Assembly (NCBI GenBank): GCA_030407085.1
Contig: CM059584.1
Location: 108,065,001 to 108,129,000, forward strand
Direction of reading: 5' to 3'
Length of the DNA stretch: 64,000 nt
DNA from: Trichopria drosophilae
Lineage: Eukaryota > Arthropoda > Insecta > Hymenoptera > Diapriidae
Positions 33,445-45,901 of this stretch are shown one piece after another; position 1 is the stretch's first letter; the number at the start of each line of letters is the position of its first letter. Both the position numbers and the translations under genes were made by a program. The notes below the pieces were generated by a model. The model did not search any database. It was not told where the DNA came from and saw only the letters and a program-made list of their open reading frames with translations.

Positions 33445-36356
33445 CGGCTATAAGAGAAAATGTGCGATGCTACGAGTGTCAAGCATCTGGCCATATAGGG
33501 GCAAACTGCCCAAATAAAGGAAAAGGCATCTTATGCTATAAATGTAATAAATTCGGAAATCACATTGCTACTAATTGCACTTACGAGTCATCCAAGCCCG
33601 GCACTTCCAGAAGACGAGGTTTCGGAAGAGGCGACTCGAGATTTGGTAAGTCCAATATTCATCCTTCACGAATGTTTTCAAATAGTGTAAGACAAGGAGT
33701 AAAAAGAAATATGAAAGACGAGGTTGAAATTTCATCTAAAAGAATCCGAGGTAGTTCTAATGGTAATCGTAAATCAAGGGAAAATTATAAATGGAATTTT
33801 AATCGAAAGAAAAATCATGAAAATAAAAACTTCAATAATTCTGCGAATTCAATGGAGGCTCAAAGTGAAGTCAGGAAGAAAAACAGATGTGAGTTATTAA
33901 ATCAGAATTCACAGGACAATACGAGTATGATGGAAGTAGAGTGTGATAATTATTTTTCATGCGTGAATGAAATTCAACACTATATTAGTGATTCAAATAA
34001 TGTTTTCATAAAATTCCTAGCGGACTCAGGAGCAACTGAGCACCTGACAAATTCCAAAATTATATTCAAAAACTTAGACGAGTCAAAATGTGGGATAATT
34101 AAATGTGCAAATAAGAACTCCACAGCTGACCTAGAAACGGAGGGAGTAGGTAATGTGAAAATAAAATTAAAGAACGGGAGAATTTGGGAATTTGACAGTG
34201 TGATCTTTGCCAGAGACCTACAGGAAAACCTTTTATCACTTCGCAAACTTGTAGAGTTAGGTTTAAGCGTGTATTTAGATAATGAAAAAATTGACATTTT
34301 TAACCCTATTTCGAATAAACTTTTTCTTTCGGGTGTGTATGAAAAACCGTATTGGATTATTGAACTAGAATGTGGTAATGGAAAACTTGAAGATGAGAAA
34401 CAATCGGAATTCGTGAATAAAAGATTTTTTGCAAATTTAGCTGAAAAGAATTTAACGACGGAAAAATACATTACGAGAAGTGTTACGAATAGAGAAAAAT
34501 TAGCAGAACAAAGCAAAGATGAGGAAATAAGTAAAAGAGAAAACAATTGTGATCCAATAGAATTGAGTGATAGTGTGAATGAAATCGAAAGGAATAATAG
34601 CTGTAAAATCCAGAATTCCGAATTAGAGGGTTTAAAGGATGTGCGTATTACAGAAAATTGTATACCGGATATGAAGTCTACTGTTGAGAAAATTCCTTAT
34701 GAACAATCAAATTTTGATGTGACTATATGGGATCGAGAATTCCATAATGTTGATGAATTGCCGATAGTTGAACTTACTAACGAGGAATGTGCTGGTATTG
34801 TGAATGATGAAAGATTTCGTAAAAATAACAAAGCCTTATTGTGGCATGTACGTTTTGGTCATGCATCAGTAGAATATCTTAAAGCTTTACAAAGAAAATT
34901 TCCTGAAAATGAAGAATTAAAATCTGCAAAATTCGATGAGTCTATTCAAGAATGTGAAGTATGTCAGATATCTAAATTCAATAAACGGCCATTCTCAAAT
35001 ACCAGAAGACGAGCAACAGCACCATTACAAATTGTGCATTCTGACTTGATGGGTCCTATTTCACCAGTATCCTATCCTAAAGGATATAGATTTATATCTA
35101 CGTTTATCGATGATTATTCCAGACTGGCAATGGCCTACCCAATGAAATCAAAAACTGAAACTGGCCATTGTCTCAAAATGTTTGTAAGAAGTGCACGTAA
35201 TTTGCTGGGCTACGATGCGAAAATGTGTTATGTCCGTACCGATCAAGGCTCAGAATATACAGGTGGGTTCACGGTGGAAGTGTTGCAAGAATTAGGTGCG
35301 GAATTACAATTAGCTTGCCCTGACACTCCTGAACATAACGGTACGTCTGAACGGTTTAATCAAACCATACAGAAGAAAATTCGTTTATACATGTACGATG
35401 CAAAACTGCCAGAAAATCTATGGGATTTAGCTTTGACAGCTGCAGTTTATGCTTATAATCGTACACCCCACAAATCAAATGACATGATAACTCCATTGGA
35501 AAAATTTGCTCCTAATCATAACTTTGATGTTGGTCAACTCAGAAGATTTGGTTGTGTGGCCTATATTAAGGTACATCGGAAGACGGGTCCAAAATTTAGA
35601 GCAGAAGGTAGACGAGTCATTTTAGTCGGTTACACTCCGACAGGTTATCAATTCTTGAAACCAGAAGAAGGAAAATTTTATGAGAGCAGAGAGGCGAGGT
35701 TCAATGAGAAGATAGTCTACGGTGATAGATTTTCAAAAAATGCTATTAAAAATTTTCCTCCATTTAATGGTGAGATTAACAAGAAAAATTGGTTTCTGGA
35801 ATTCGAAAAGGAAGAAACTAAGTCAAGTGAAGTATTAAAATCGGAGGGAGAGAGTAAAAGAAAGAGAGGTAGACCAAAAAAAGACAAGATGCAAATTAAA
35901 AATTCTGAAGTTACAAGCAATACAAATATTCCTGGAAAACTGGTAGAAGATGTGAGTTTTTCTGATTTAAAACTATCAAATGATCAAATGACTAATTGTA
36001 TGTTTACTGCAGCTTATGATGAGAAATTGGAAAGTGAAATCAATGACACTAATGATGAGATTTATCATGCAATGTTAGCAAAGGTAAACCACGATCCAAT
36101 AAATTTCAAAGAAGCCATGATGACTGAAGAAAGAGTGTCGTGGCGAAATGCCATCAAAGACGAGTTGGACTCCATGATGAAAAATGATGTTTGGAAAATG
36201 GTACGTCGTCCTGTTAAGATCAGTAATGGAAAAAAGGTAAACATCATTGATTCCAGATGGGTGTTTAAAAGAAAAACGGAAGTTAATGGCAGTATTAACT
36301 TTAAGGCTAGATTAGTCATTCGAGGCTTTAAAGATAAAAAAATCTTTATGAGTTAA
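33445..36356 (+). pseudogene. pol: Copia gag-pol: zinc knuckles, protease, integrase, start of reverse transcriptase
   Basis: One long frame that continues gag after the MITE. It has two CCHC zinc knuckles (CYECQASGHIGANC and CYKCNKFGNHIATNC), then the aspartic protease DSGATEHL (Asp about residue 188 counted from 33462). The integrase zinc domain follows (HVRFGHAS..CEVCQISK), then the catalytic triad D528, D594, E630 (spacing 65 and 35, classic D,D35E). The linker has a copia-type GKG-like segment (FRAEGRRVILVGYTPTGYQFL). Reverse transcriptase begins near residue 895 (WRNAIKDELDSMMKNDVW, then WVFKRK, ARLVIRGF). The frame ends at 36356 because one extra A in an A7 run shifts it; the next frame resumes ETYAPVSRL. 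It is nearly intact up to there. Confidence 0.92.
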
Positions 36357-37012
36357 GTGAAACCTATGCACCAGTATCTAGATTGCCTCTGAGCTAGATC
36401 TGTATTTGCTATTATAAATAAATATAATCTTAAAGTCTGCCAATTAGATATTAAAACAGCATTTCTTAATGGTGTGATAGATGAGGAAATTTACATGGAA
36501 ATTCCAGAAGGAACACACCATACAAATAAAGAGAGACAAGAGTACGTATGTAAATTAGAACTCTTTACGGATTACGTATCAGTCCAAAGAAGTGGAATGA
36601 TAAATTTACTGAAGTGGCGCAAAAAATGAATCTAACAAACACTGATTCTGAACCGTGTTTGTTTACATGGCGAGATAAAGGTAAATTCTTAATTTTATTA
36701 CTTTACGTAGATGATATTATAATTGCCAGTAACGACGAGATCAAATTAACGGAAGTGAAAGAAAATTTAAGAAAAAGGTTCGAATTAACTGTACTAGGTG
36801 AGCCTAAAGAATTCTTAGGAATTTCGATAAGACGAGACAAAGAACATAAAATAATCGAACTAAACCAAGAAAAATTCATAGATAGAATTATTAATAAATT
36901 CGGTTTTGATAACTGTCATCCACAAAGAACACCTATGAATACTAACCAAGTCACGAATAGACAAAGGAAATTGAGAGAAAGTGAATTTAATGACGAGATT
37001 CTGAAGGCTACT
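36357..37012 (+). pseudogene. pol: Copia reverse transcriptase, middle part
   Basis: After the frameshift the RT continues in pieces: SETYAPVSRL (36356-36390), CQLDIKTAFLNGVIDEEIYMEIPEG (about 36437-36511) and an uninterrupted frame from 36614 with LLLYVDDIIIASND (YVDD codons at 36704-36715) and EPKEFLGISIRRD. At least two further small lesions lie between 36390 and 36600. The frame ends where the LARD-like element is inserted at 37013. ILKAT before the insert and ETKEKVPYREAIGSLLYLAG after it (42521) are in phase. Confidence 0.88.
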
Positions 37013-37449
37013 TGTAAACGACTGGTGGAAGGGCTTTGAATAAAACACGCGATTTGATCGACCGAAAGAAAATATTAACTTTTTATTAGCGATCAACCGG
37101 TGACAATCCGATCGCGACGCGGACTTCCTAACGCTCTTGCGTTCCGGAACGTTCTCTCTCAACCCGATCGTCACTTTTTCACATCTTCGTTCGATCTTTC
37201 TAACTCTGGAACATTTAAATAGACTACGACGTCATATTACACATCGATATCATACTATTTGAATTACAAATAATTGTATCGAGATCGTCACCATTTCGAA
37301 GAGCCTTTTACATAACTTACCTAACAGGCCTGCTTCATTTTGAGAGGTACCCCCATTCGGGTGTGCAATAGCGTAGGGAAAACCACCTTTGTGGGAAAAA
37401 ACCTACGCCGGGTACCGCAGTCGATAAAACATCGATTCTGTCCGTAACA
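37013..37449 (-). other. 3' LTR of the LARD-like element
   Basis: 437 bp, direct repeat of 42079-42515. It is the 3' LTR in element orientation because the polypurine tract (complement of 37450-37460) lies next to it. Confidence 0.9.
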
Positions 37450-38479
37450 TTTTCCCCCCTGTACGAAGTCTACGGACTCGTACACTCCACGAGAATCGAT
37501 GTTTTCATAACCCATTCAATTCGTCATCGAACTCTCCACACTTCGTGCACTCCATATTAATAAATTTTGGGATTCGCAAGGCACTTATTACATGGTACCA
37601 TAACTCAACAACCAAACACAATCTCATACTCATTCCTTTCAAAGTCGCTAATATCGTTACATATGCTTTCGTCAATACAGCTTCCATTTCACATTCCTTT
37701 AAATTCAAACTCACATCAATAACATGTGATACATCACAGCATAATTAGCTCCAGGTCATCAGTAGTTACGTCCAAGTCAGTGAAAAAGACAAAGCAGGTC
37801 GATCACTAACTACTAAAATATTACTCAAATAATAGCAAACATAAAAACAAATTTAGTGATCGTAAAGCAAAAACTAAAGAGCGCATAAGCAGCGCCAAAG
37901 GGCGAGTGCTACCAATGTAAGAATGTTTGCAGACGCCCGTAACGCTACTCAAATACTACCCATGTTTTATCAAACTACGTTACAAGCGTCACATTTAAAT
38001 TTCGACGGTAATGGTGTCAGTTATTCAGGTCAGTCTTACAACAAAGATAAACACTCTCACTACATCTCGCGCTGTATACCATATTACTCCCCCCACTGAG
38101 GGAACATACTCGAAAAAAGGTCCGCGTACAGTAACACAGCTTCGCATTTGTTAGGTCTACATTATGCTATAATATCTCATCAGTATCCATTTCATCCATC
38201 AACTGCACCAAATATTCATTCGTATATCGCACGACTTTGGCGACGGTATGTATGTTCAATTGAATCATTCCATGTCATGCGCGGATTTCATAATTCACAA
38301 GACGAAAGTTAAGGCAGCCAGGAATACAAACATTTCTATGGTTCTCTGTAGCATAATATTTTTGATCGCGACTTTATTTAAGTGGCGGAAACTGGTGATG
38401 ACCGATTTTTTTTTTCTTAAGATCCGGGACGAATCTGGAAATTTCGATTTCGAAGCTCAAGGCAATACCTCTTTTGCCA

Positions 38480-38500
38480 CATTTATCCTTTCTCTCTCTC

Positions 38501-38539
<39 letters not shown>

Positions 38540-39115
38540 CTCCCTATCTATCTATCTCTATCTCTCAGTCGCTCTTCTCACTTGAACATTCGACGATCGA
38601 AAAACGATGGACAGACACGAATGGAACCATCAGTTAACGGTCGGTAAATTACCAACTGTCGATCTCCGGTTTACGAACCTCCAGACTTCTTGTTCGCCGG
38701 CAGTTCAGCAACGGCAGCAATCGACTCCCCGATCCCCGTGCATGAACGCTACCGGTTACTGTCCATCTGAGGCGAATCGCCGGCCGACTATTTATTTTAC
38801 TGGGTTACGAACTTTCAGACTTCTTGTTCGCCAGTAGTTCAGCAACGGCAGCAATCGGCCCCCCCCCCCCCCGATCCCCGTGCATGAACCTACCGGTTAC
38901 TCCCCAGCTGAACGCGAATCGCCAATCCTAAGCGTACATGCTTCTACAATAAACACTCTGTGATTCCGAAATGAGTCTTGCTCCGACTCCGAATCGAACC
39001 TTCGACTCCGAAACATATCGCCGACTCCGAAACATATCTCCGACTCCGAAACACACCTCCGACTCCGAATCACACCTTGCTCCGAATCACACCTTGCTCC
39101 GAATCGAAATTTCCA
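38480..39115. repeat. Microsatellite, 139 bp tandem duplication and CTCCGA repeats inside the LARD interior
   Basis: A (CT)n run at about 38494-38536. Then two copies of a roughly 139 bp unit (38661 and 38800) sharing CAGACTTCTTGTTCGCC, CAGCAACGGCAGCAATCG and GATCCCCGTGCATGAAC, the second with a C15 run. Then 38980-39110 repeats CTCCGACTCCGAAACA-type words. These are structural repeats of the non-coding interior. Confidence 0.75.
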
Positions 39116-42078
39116 CATATCGACCATTTCGTTTAACCGTAAATTAATTCGCAAATTGTCAAATACCATCATTTGCAACATCATATACGCCGTCACCATA
39201 TACAAAGGACTCGTACACAGTACCTATATAGGCACTCTTCTACCGCGGTTGCCACAAAATGTTATTTTTCCTTTTCGCGAACGATTGTTTTCCTTCCTGC
39301 CTCAACTTATACCTTCAATTCTCGTAAATCGTTTCGAACATACGGCAAGTATACATTTTCTTAAAATAGTTCACATCGCAGATCTGCAAGCTCTGTTTAT
39401 ATTATATCGCCATCGAAATATTACATCGACGGGTTGTTCTGGACCCACGAATAGAACAAGTACTGTGTTTCAAACACACTTAGGTTTGGTATCAATTTCA
39501 TTTGAAGTTTCATCTCGTCATATAGCGGCTGACTCGACACTAACAAATCCACGGGTATTCAAATACTTTCTGTAAAAGTCGTCAAAAACCAACGATTCCG
39601 CTCTCGATCTTTACCAAATACGACCGTCACCCTATGTAACCGATCAGCTCGTGATCGTCGACTCTTTCGATCGACTGCCTCAATGAATTTCAAACCATTC
39701 CGTAAGAAACAAAAGAAGGCTCATCCTGCCAACGAATAATAATAAGATTAAAGAGCTCATATTTTTGGATTCGTATCCAAAATAAGTAACGAGACTTTAA
39801 TCGATTCCAATTCGATTCATCAATCGTCATTGCCATCCAAACAATCGGACTTATCATTCAAGACAAGTGCAAACATAAATACGTCAGGCCCGCGATCCAC
39901 CGTCCAAAACGGGACCCGTGCCCCATTGACATTGACGCCTATCATGACCTTCACAATCATGAACAGTCATTTATAGTATTATGATTTATATTACGTTGCT
40001 AATATTCAAATTGTCATTCGCGCACACAAAATTTGAAATGAAATCGATACCAAACCGTTCACGAAAAGGTCAAACCCTTTCTTTTTCATTTGTAATTAGA
40101 ATCATAATCCCATTATAGATTCATGCTACTTTGTTTACATATTTAAATACAAATAAATTACTTTAATCTACATGATAAAGTCAATAATTAATCACCATCA
40201 TATTTTCTTTAAATATCAGTGGCCATACTGAACTTTCGAAACACCGCTAAAAATGTGACATTCTTTAGAATATGTACCAGTAAATATTATCTTCCATCAA
40301 ACTTCTGTTTGAGAAAGTGGGGGTAATGTTTCCACAAACATCGGACAAAACATGACGCTTTACTAACACCTATTTAAGGCGGTGTTATTTCGATTATATT
40401 TCAATGCACCCAATTTATGTTCGAAACGGGTAAAATAAACGTGCGGTCAAGCTTTCAAAAACTAAACTTTATTCGCTCGAAGCAGGCGTCTCGGCGGCAA
40501 TATCTTTAGAACGATTCGAACTGTTCGTAACAGTTTCGTTTCAACATTTATAAAGGCGCGATGTTCTTACGGACATCTGGAGAAATATGATGTTCGTCAG
40601 AACACCTGTCAAAGGCGCTGTTTTGTATTTCTTTGATACTCAATAAATTCGAAAAGATCGAAATTTCGACTTAAATTGCCGAATTACAACGTTGAAGAAT
40701 AAACTCTGCCAAACGTATCATAGAGTGATTTTGACGTAATTGGATGCCTATTATATCGTCATCCAACTTCGTACTATCCTCACTTTTAATCATTAAAATT
40801 TCAAATTATCGACTTAATAATTCGTCGTTCAATTTTCCTGTAAATATGCACGTATTTATATTTGATTATCCATAAATAGAATTTAGAATTAAAACATGTA
40901 GTAAAGCAAATTATAAGAACGATCAATTCATTATATCGTTTAAATAACGTATTCATTCTTAATAATAGTGGATTAAAAGAGAGCTTGCAGTATTGTTTAC
41001 ATTTCATTGGGTAATTTCCGATCTAATAATCTAAATGTGTACTATAGTCCACATGACTGACCGTCGCGTTCCTTACTAAACGGAGCAATAGACAATTGCT
41101 CGCGGAATCGAGGTTCAATTTCCAAACATCAAGTCGAAATATTTTATTCCCGCTCGATCGTTTAAAGGGTATTCTAAAAACAATTGACAGTCCTAACCTG
41201 AATACTGAAAATGTATTCCGCTTCGAACCAAACTAATGGGCAATAGCATCCACTAACAGACGACTGGACTTACGGTTCCTTATTTATGAATTCCTGAAGG
41301 TAATTCTCGAGTCACAAAGTGGTTATATATAGAAATACCAAACATTTAAATTGAATATTAATTCCTCGAGTATCGAATTTTTCGAATTTTAAAGTCAGCG
41401 TCGTGGAGGACGACAAAACACGATCGCGCGTCTATCTGATGTAATCGTCTACAATTCGCCGCGAATATTTTCGATATACTTTCTTTAATTAAGTTAGAAA
41501 TATGCGGTGCATTTTCACGTCAATTCTCTCGGTCGCGATGAACATTTTTCATATTCTATCGGTTCAAAACACGTTACACCGAACCCTCGATCCCAGCGAG
41601 CAACACACGAACGCATTACAAATGATCAATATTCCGCGTTTTGAAATCTCACACAATTGCGATAGAAAAAAGAACGCACAGCTCACCATGCTGCAGTCTA
41701 TATCTTTCGCGAAGATGCTTCCATATGAACTTCCCTCTTCGAAGCCCAGACAGCGACTTCCATCGGGGGATCGTCCGTCGCGGGGTCCTTTTCGGTTAGG
41801 TATCCCTTGATTAATCGTTCACGGTCCTCAGGTCCAAAATTGTCCAAACGTTGCCTTCCAGTGCAAGTCATCAATCCCGATCCTCCAAAACTGCTTTTAT
41901 TGTCGATCCTGTATTGAAATGTCCACCGCCGTAATTTTCGTTCACTATCACTCAGAAACGGAAATGTACCAGAGTCATATATAACGCGTTTCTCGATCCG
42001 ACTTAACCATCAAATCACTTATGCTACAAGCCACATCCACCATTCCCGGCGATCGTTCCCGGGTTTCGGCACCAATTT

Positions 42079-42515
42079 TGTAAACGACTGGTGGAAGGGC
42101 TTTGAATAAAACACGCGATTTGATCGACCGAAAGAAAATATTAACTTTTTATTAGCGATCAACCGGTGACGATCCGATCGCGACGCGGACTTCCTAACGC
42201 TCTCGCGTTCCGGAACGTTCTCTCTCAACCCGATCGTCACTTTTTCACATCTTCGTTCGATCTTTCTAACTCTGGAACATTTAAATAGACTACGACGTCA
42301 TATTACACATCGATATCATACTATTTGAATTACAAATAATTGTATCGAGATCGTCACCATTTCGAAGAGCCTTTTACATAATTTACCTAACAGGCCTGCT
42401 TCATTTTGAGAGGTACCCCCATTCGGGTGTGCAATGGCGTAGGGAAAACCACCTTTGTGGGAAAAAACCTACGCCGGGTACCGCAGTCGATAAAACATCG
42501 ATTCTGTCCGTAACA
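42079..42515 (-). other. 5' LTR of the LARD-like element
   Basis: 437 bp. The primer-binding site on the minus strand (complement of 42058-42074) lies four bases inside it, so this is the 5' LTR in element orientation. The four differences from the other LTR are all transitions (A/G or C/T). Confidence 0.9.
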
Positions 42516-42520
42516 CTACT

Positions 42521-43192
42521 GAAACTAAAGAAAAAGTTCCTTACAGAGAAGCTATTGGAAGTCTATTATATTTGGCTGGAGCAACCAGACCAGATATCTC
42601 ATATGCCGCGAATGTACTCAGTAGACACCAAGTAAATCCTACAGAGGAGGATTGGAAAATGGTGAAAAGAGTATTTAGATACTTACAAGGAACAAAATCA
42701 ATGAGTCTAAGATATACAGGTGAGACAAATGGTGTTCAAGGATTTTCAGATGCGAGTTTTGGAGATTGTAAAAACTCCTTAACGACATGTGGCTATTTAA
42801 TTAAATTGTATGGAGATACAATTGCTTGGAGGACACATAAACAATCTTATGTTGCGTTGTCTACATGCCATGCTGAATATGTTGCAATGAGTGAGGCGAG
42901 TCAAGGAATGTTATCTATTTATAACTCCTTAAAATTAATTGTGACAGAACCCCTACTTCCTATGATATTATGGTGCGACAATAAAGCTGCAGGTGCGGGA
43001 GCAGAAACGAATGGGGGGAATAAGCTAAGGCATATTGTTGAAATAAAAGCACATCATATAAAGGAATGTGTGAAAAGAAAATTAATTGTGGTTAAGTGGA
43101 TTAGGTCTAAGGATCAAATCGCTGATATCTTCACCAAACCACTCTCTTTTGACTTACATAGACATTTAGTTGATAAGCTTATGAATTCTTAG
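42521..43192 (+). pseudogene. pol: Copia RT end and RNase H
   Basis: Resumes the frame broken at 37012 (PYREAIGSLLYLAG, ATRPDISYAANVLSR). It then gives the copia RNase H: GFSDASFGDC (first Asp), HKQSYVALSTCHAEYVAMSEASQ (Glu), LWCDNKAA (Asp), HIVEIKAHHIKE and QIADIFTKPL, ending at a stop at 43190-43192. No lesion within this segment. Confidence 0.92.
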
Positions 43193-43339
43193 AGTGATAA
43201 CTATATTTGTATGTTCACAGGTTAACTACTGTTTCATCGATAAGAGTCTGAGAATCAAACAGAAGAGCATGTTCCGTTGAACTAAAGATTTTGATAGTAC
43301 AATTGATGTATGAAGAGAATAGAAATGATCGGGAGGGAG
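43193..43339 (+). other. Copia 3' untranslated region with polypurine tract
   Basis: Between the pol stop and the 3' LTR; ends in GGGAGGGAG, the plus-strand priming site. Confidence 0.8.
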
Positions 43340-43609
43340 TGTTGGATTTGTGTCGCTCACTCCTATTCTCCTTTCTTCTTATTGGTGCGACTGCTAAAGC
43401 TACGCGTACGATTGGCGCGTTATATATGTACTGTATGAGAACTGTACTGTAGTGGCAACACTGTTCGACTCTTGGCGCGCTTGAGTCTAGCGCGCACATA
43501 TGTAACCTGAACTGTGTCAGTCTCGTGTAAACGCTAGAAGAGAGAACATCCGTTCTATAATAAATATATATTTCGTTTAACCGCGTCTACGTTATTAATT
43601 AACCCAACA
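43340..43609 (+). other. Copia 3' LTR, 270 bp
   Basis: Begins TGTTGG and ends CCAACA, a 6 bp inverted terminus. It is preceded directly by the polypurine tract GGGAGGGAG (43331-43339) and followed by ATATG. A TATATAT box lies near 43420 and AATAAA at 43559-43564. Confidence 0.93.
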
Positions 43610-43763
43610 ATATGATCTCACATACGTTTACATTAGTGGGAGTTAACTGAATAGAAAAAAAGGTTCCCGTTACTAGTGTAGTACTAAAGGATGCGAGTTA
43701 CGTAGATGTCGCTGCATTGATGAAAGGAAAACGCGGCCTTGTCTATTAATATTTTGAAGTTGC

Positions 43764-44545
43764 CGCACGGTAGACCATGGCATTATATGAAAGGCACCGC
43801 AACACGCAGGCGGCCATAGGGGGGCAACTGCGTGCCACCAATCAGAAAGCGACTGGTAGACTCTCTAGCGGCGACAGGTCGCTGAAGTAGTTGAGGATGG
43901 CTTAGTCAGACAACGCGTAGAATTAGCCTCTCGGAATTCTCGGAACTCCGTCTCTCAGCTGTTCTTCAGCAATTTGGTCTGAGGAATTTAATTCTATGTA
44001 CATATAACAAAAAAAGTTCCAAGTGTTTACGTGAGCCGAACGTGACCAAGATATAAGTGCATACACTGTTAACCCTTGGTCGAGCATTAGATTCTGTATA
44101 ATTCAGATATTTTTGTGAATTGAAAAGAGCATAGGTGGATATGAATCTTTGTACATCTGTTTTTTTTTTAATTGTAAAATGAATTTTGAAGTAGTAGGTA
44201 GAACATGAAAGAGATGGTTAAGTTGTTAGATTCAAATAAATTTGAGCAAATTGTAAAAAACTAAATATATGTAGACAAAATATAAAATAATTGCTGTCGA
44301 ATGACCAAGAGGATCAAAACAGTCGTCTTTCCTGGGTCTGTTCTTATTATACCATGGTTACTCCTACATATTCTATAGTTATTGGTGGTCCACTGCGCAT
44401 CCATGCGTTGCGGTACCTTTCTTATTATGCCATGATATGCGGCGACTGACGGACCGACCTATCGGTTTGTGATTGGTCGTCCACTGCGCATTCATGCGTT
44501 GCGGTACCTTTCTTATTATACCATGCGATAGACCACCCTACTGCA
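43764..44545. repeat. Inverted repeat region with internal 96 bp duplication
   Basis: GTAGACCATGGCATTATATG..GGCACCGCAACRC near 43770 is inverted at 44500-44540. Inside the right part, CCACTGCGCATCCATGCGTTGCGGTACCTTTCTTATTAT-type sequence occurs twice (about 44390 and 44486). Probably a decayed MITE with a duplicated end. Confidence 0.55.
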
Positions 44546-44599
44546 AAAAATGCAGGTGGGTTTTTCCACGTGGTCTGCTCAGCAATCGCGTTTGGATTC

Positions 44600-44930
44600 A
44601 ATTGAATTCATTTTTTTAAAATACTTTTAAATCCATTCTATTGCGAGGTTTGGATCCAATAAAATAGATAAAAAAGAATTCAACTGAATACAAATGAATG
44701 CATGTGTATCCAAAATTATGAATATGTTGAAAATGCATTCAGACGAATTCAGATGCGCATCGATTAATGCATTTGTATCCAAAAATATGTATATGATGAA
44801 AATGGATTGAAACGTATTCAGATACGCATCGAGGAATTCCTGAAATATTATTTTATAATAGTGGATTAAAAAGGATTGGAAAGTACACCGATATTGCATG
44901 CATATCCAAAAATACACTGAAACTTGTAGA
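44600..44930. repeat. Degenerate tandem repeat, unit about 80 bp
   Basis: Words such as AATGCATNTGTATCCAAAAATATG..GATGAAAATG..GATRCGCATCGA repeat near 44695, 44765 and 44880. The minus-strand open frame across it is a by-product. Confidence 0.5.
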
Positions 44931-45532
44931 AATTTATTGCTGACAAATTAAATTATATTGTAGCAAAAATCTCTAAATATTAACCAGAAGTATAATATAA
45001 TTGCTGTTGAAAGCTATTACAGGATTTTATCGTTGTATTATAATTGTCCTTATATAGGAATATACGTTTGCGGGATCACATTTTATCCACTAATCGCAAG
45101 ATTTCAATGTGAAATAAATTTTAAAATTGAGAAACCGAAAGTGATCGAAATATTATAAAATATAGTTATAAAAGCTCATTTGCAAGATCTGCGGCTTTTC
45201 TATCTGCATCTATAACGTTGTCTGGATTTTCGGAATTATCTACATCTTCCAACGTCTCGACGTAGAGCAGGGGGGTGCAACTCCCTATGCCTCGTACGGT
45301 TCAGCAATGTCCTACTAGATTACCCCTCGGTGGCGCTAGCAATAGGTGCCCGATTCGACTGCGTATTTTCGCGGGTGAGATTCTAATGAACGTAAAATGG
45401 CGCTTGAGTTTCGAAGTTGTAAAAAAAAATTGTTTAAGTGGGAACAATTTTGTTGATGTCATAAAGAGTATTTACGCAGAAATTCTATACGAATTAATAC
45501 TTATAAAATATTAATTACAAGATTCATATAAG

Positions 45533-45901
45533 TCGTTAAAAGTAAATAAAACAATACTTTTTTTCATTTTAAGGCTACCGCACTAAGCCTTTTTTTAAAG
45601 CATGAAATTTCCTACAAAAAAGTCACTGACAGCATATCTCTAATGTTAATAGGTTAGTCACGAGCGCCACGAGTAACGCTGGAACTTGCAACAAATTTAA
45701 TTTAGTTTTATAATGCGGACATTCCAGCGTTTTTTGTGGTTAACCTATTAACTATAGAGATATGACCTCACTGAATTTTTTATAGAAAATGTCATGCCCT
45801 TTAAAAAAGATTTATTAGTGCACTTTTAGATTATCTTGCTTGGTTTTTGAGACGGAAGCCTTAGAATGAAAAAAGTACTGATTTTTTTACTTTTAACGAC
45901 C
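45533..45901. mobile_element. Palindromic MITE, GTCGTTAAAAGTAAA termini
   Basis: Arms of more than 150 bp: GTCGTTAAAAGTAAA and ACTTTTTTTCATTTTAAGGCT at the left are inverted at the right end (45850-45901). A further pair, CTATAGAGATATGACC against CATATCTCTAATG, lies inside. TATA words lie just outside both ends. Confidence 0.72.

Larger units (their letters stand above)
37013..42515 (-). mobile_element. Non-autonomous LTR retrotransposon (LARD-like) in copia RT
   Basis: Two 437 bp LTRs (37013-37449 and 42079-42515) begin TGTAAACG and end CGTAACA on the plus strand. They differ at 4 positions by my alignment (about 0.9%). CTACT at 37008-37012 and 42516-42520 is the 5 bp target duplication. 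Orientation is minus: next to the 42079 LTR, after four bases, the minus strand reads TGGTGCCGAAACCCGGG, complementary to the 3' end of insect tRNA-Phe, and next to the 37449 LTR is AGGGGGGAAAA, a polypurine tract. The 4.6 kb interior has no gag or pol motif on either strand. This is the structure of a large retrotransposon derivative mobilised in trans. Confidence 0.9.
30017..43609 (+). mobile_element. Ty1/copia-type retrotransposon, interrupted, with ATATG target duplication
   Basis: ATATG at 30012-30016 and 43610-43614 flank the element. The 3' LTR is complete (43340-43609). The 5' LTR is reduced to its first 34 bp (30017-30050). The coding order is gag, protease, integrase, reverse transcriptase, RNase H, the copia order. 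Two elements are nested in it: a palindromic MITE in gag (32396-33444) and an LTR element in the reverse transcriptase (37013-42515). Frameshifts and stops in gag and RT show it is inactive. Confidence 0.93.

Noticed and set aside
39156..39575. 139-codon plus-strand frame in the LARD interior, considered as a carried gene
   Set aside because: No motif, no strand-consistent partner frames and no start context; similar lengths occur by chance in this moderately GC-rich interior.
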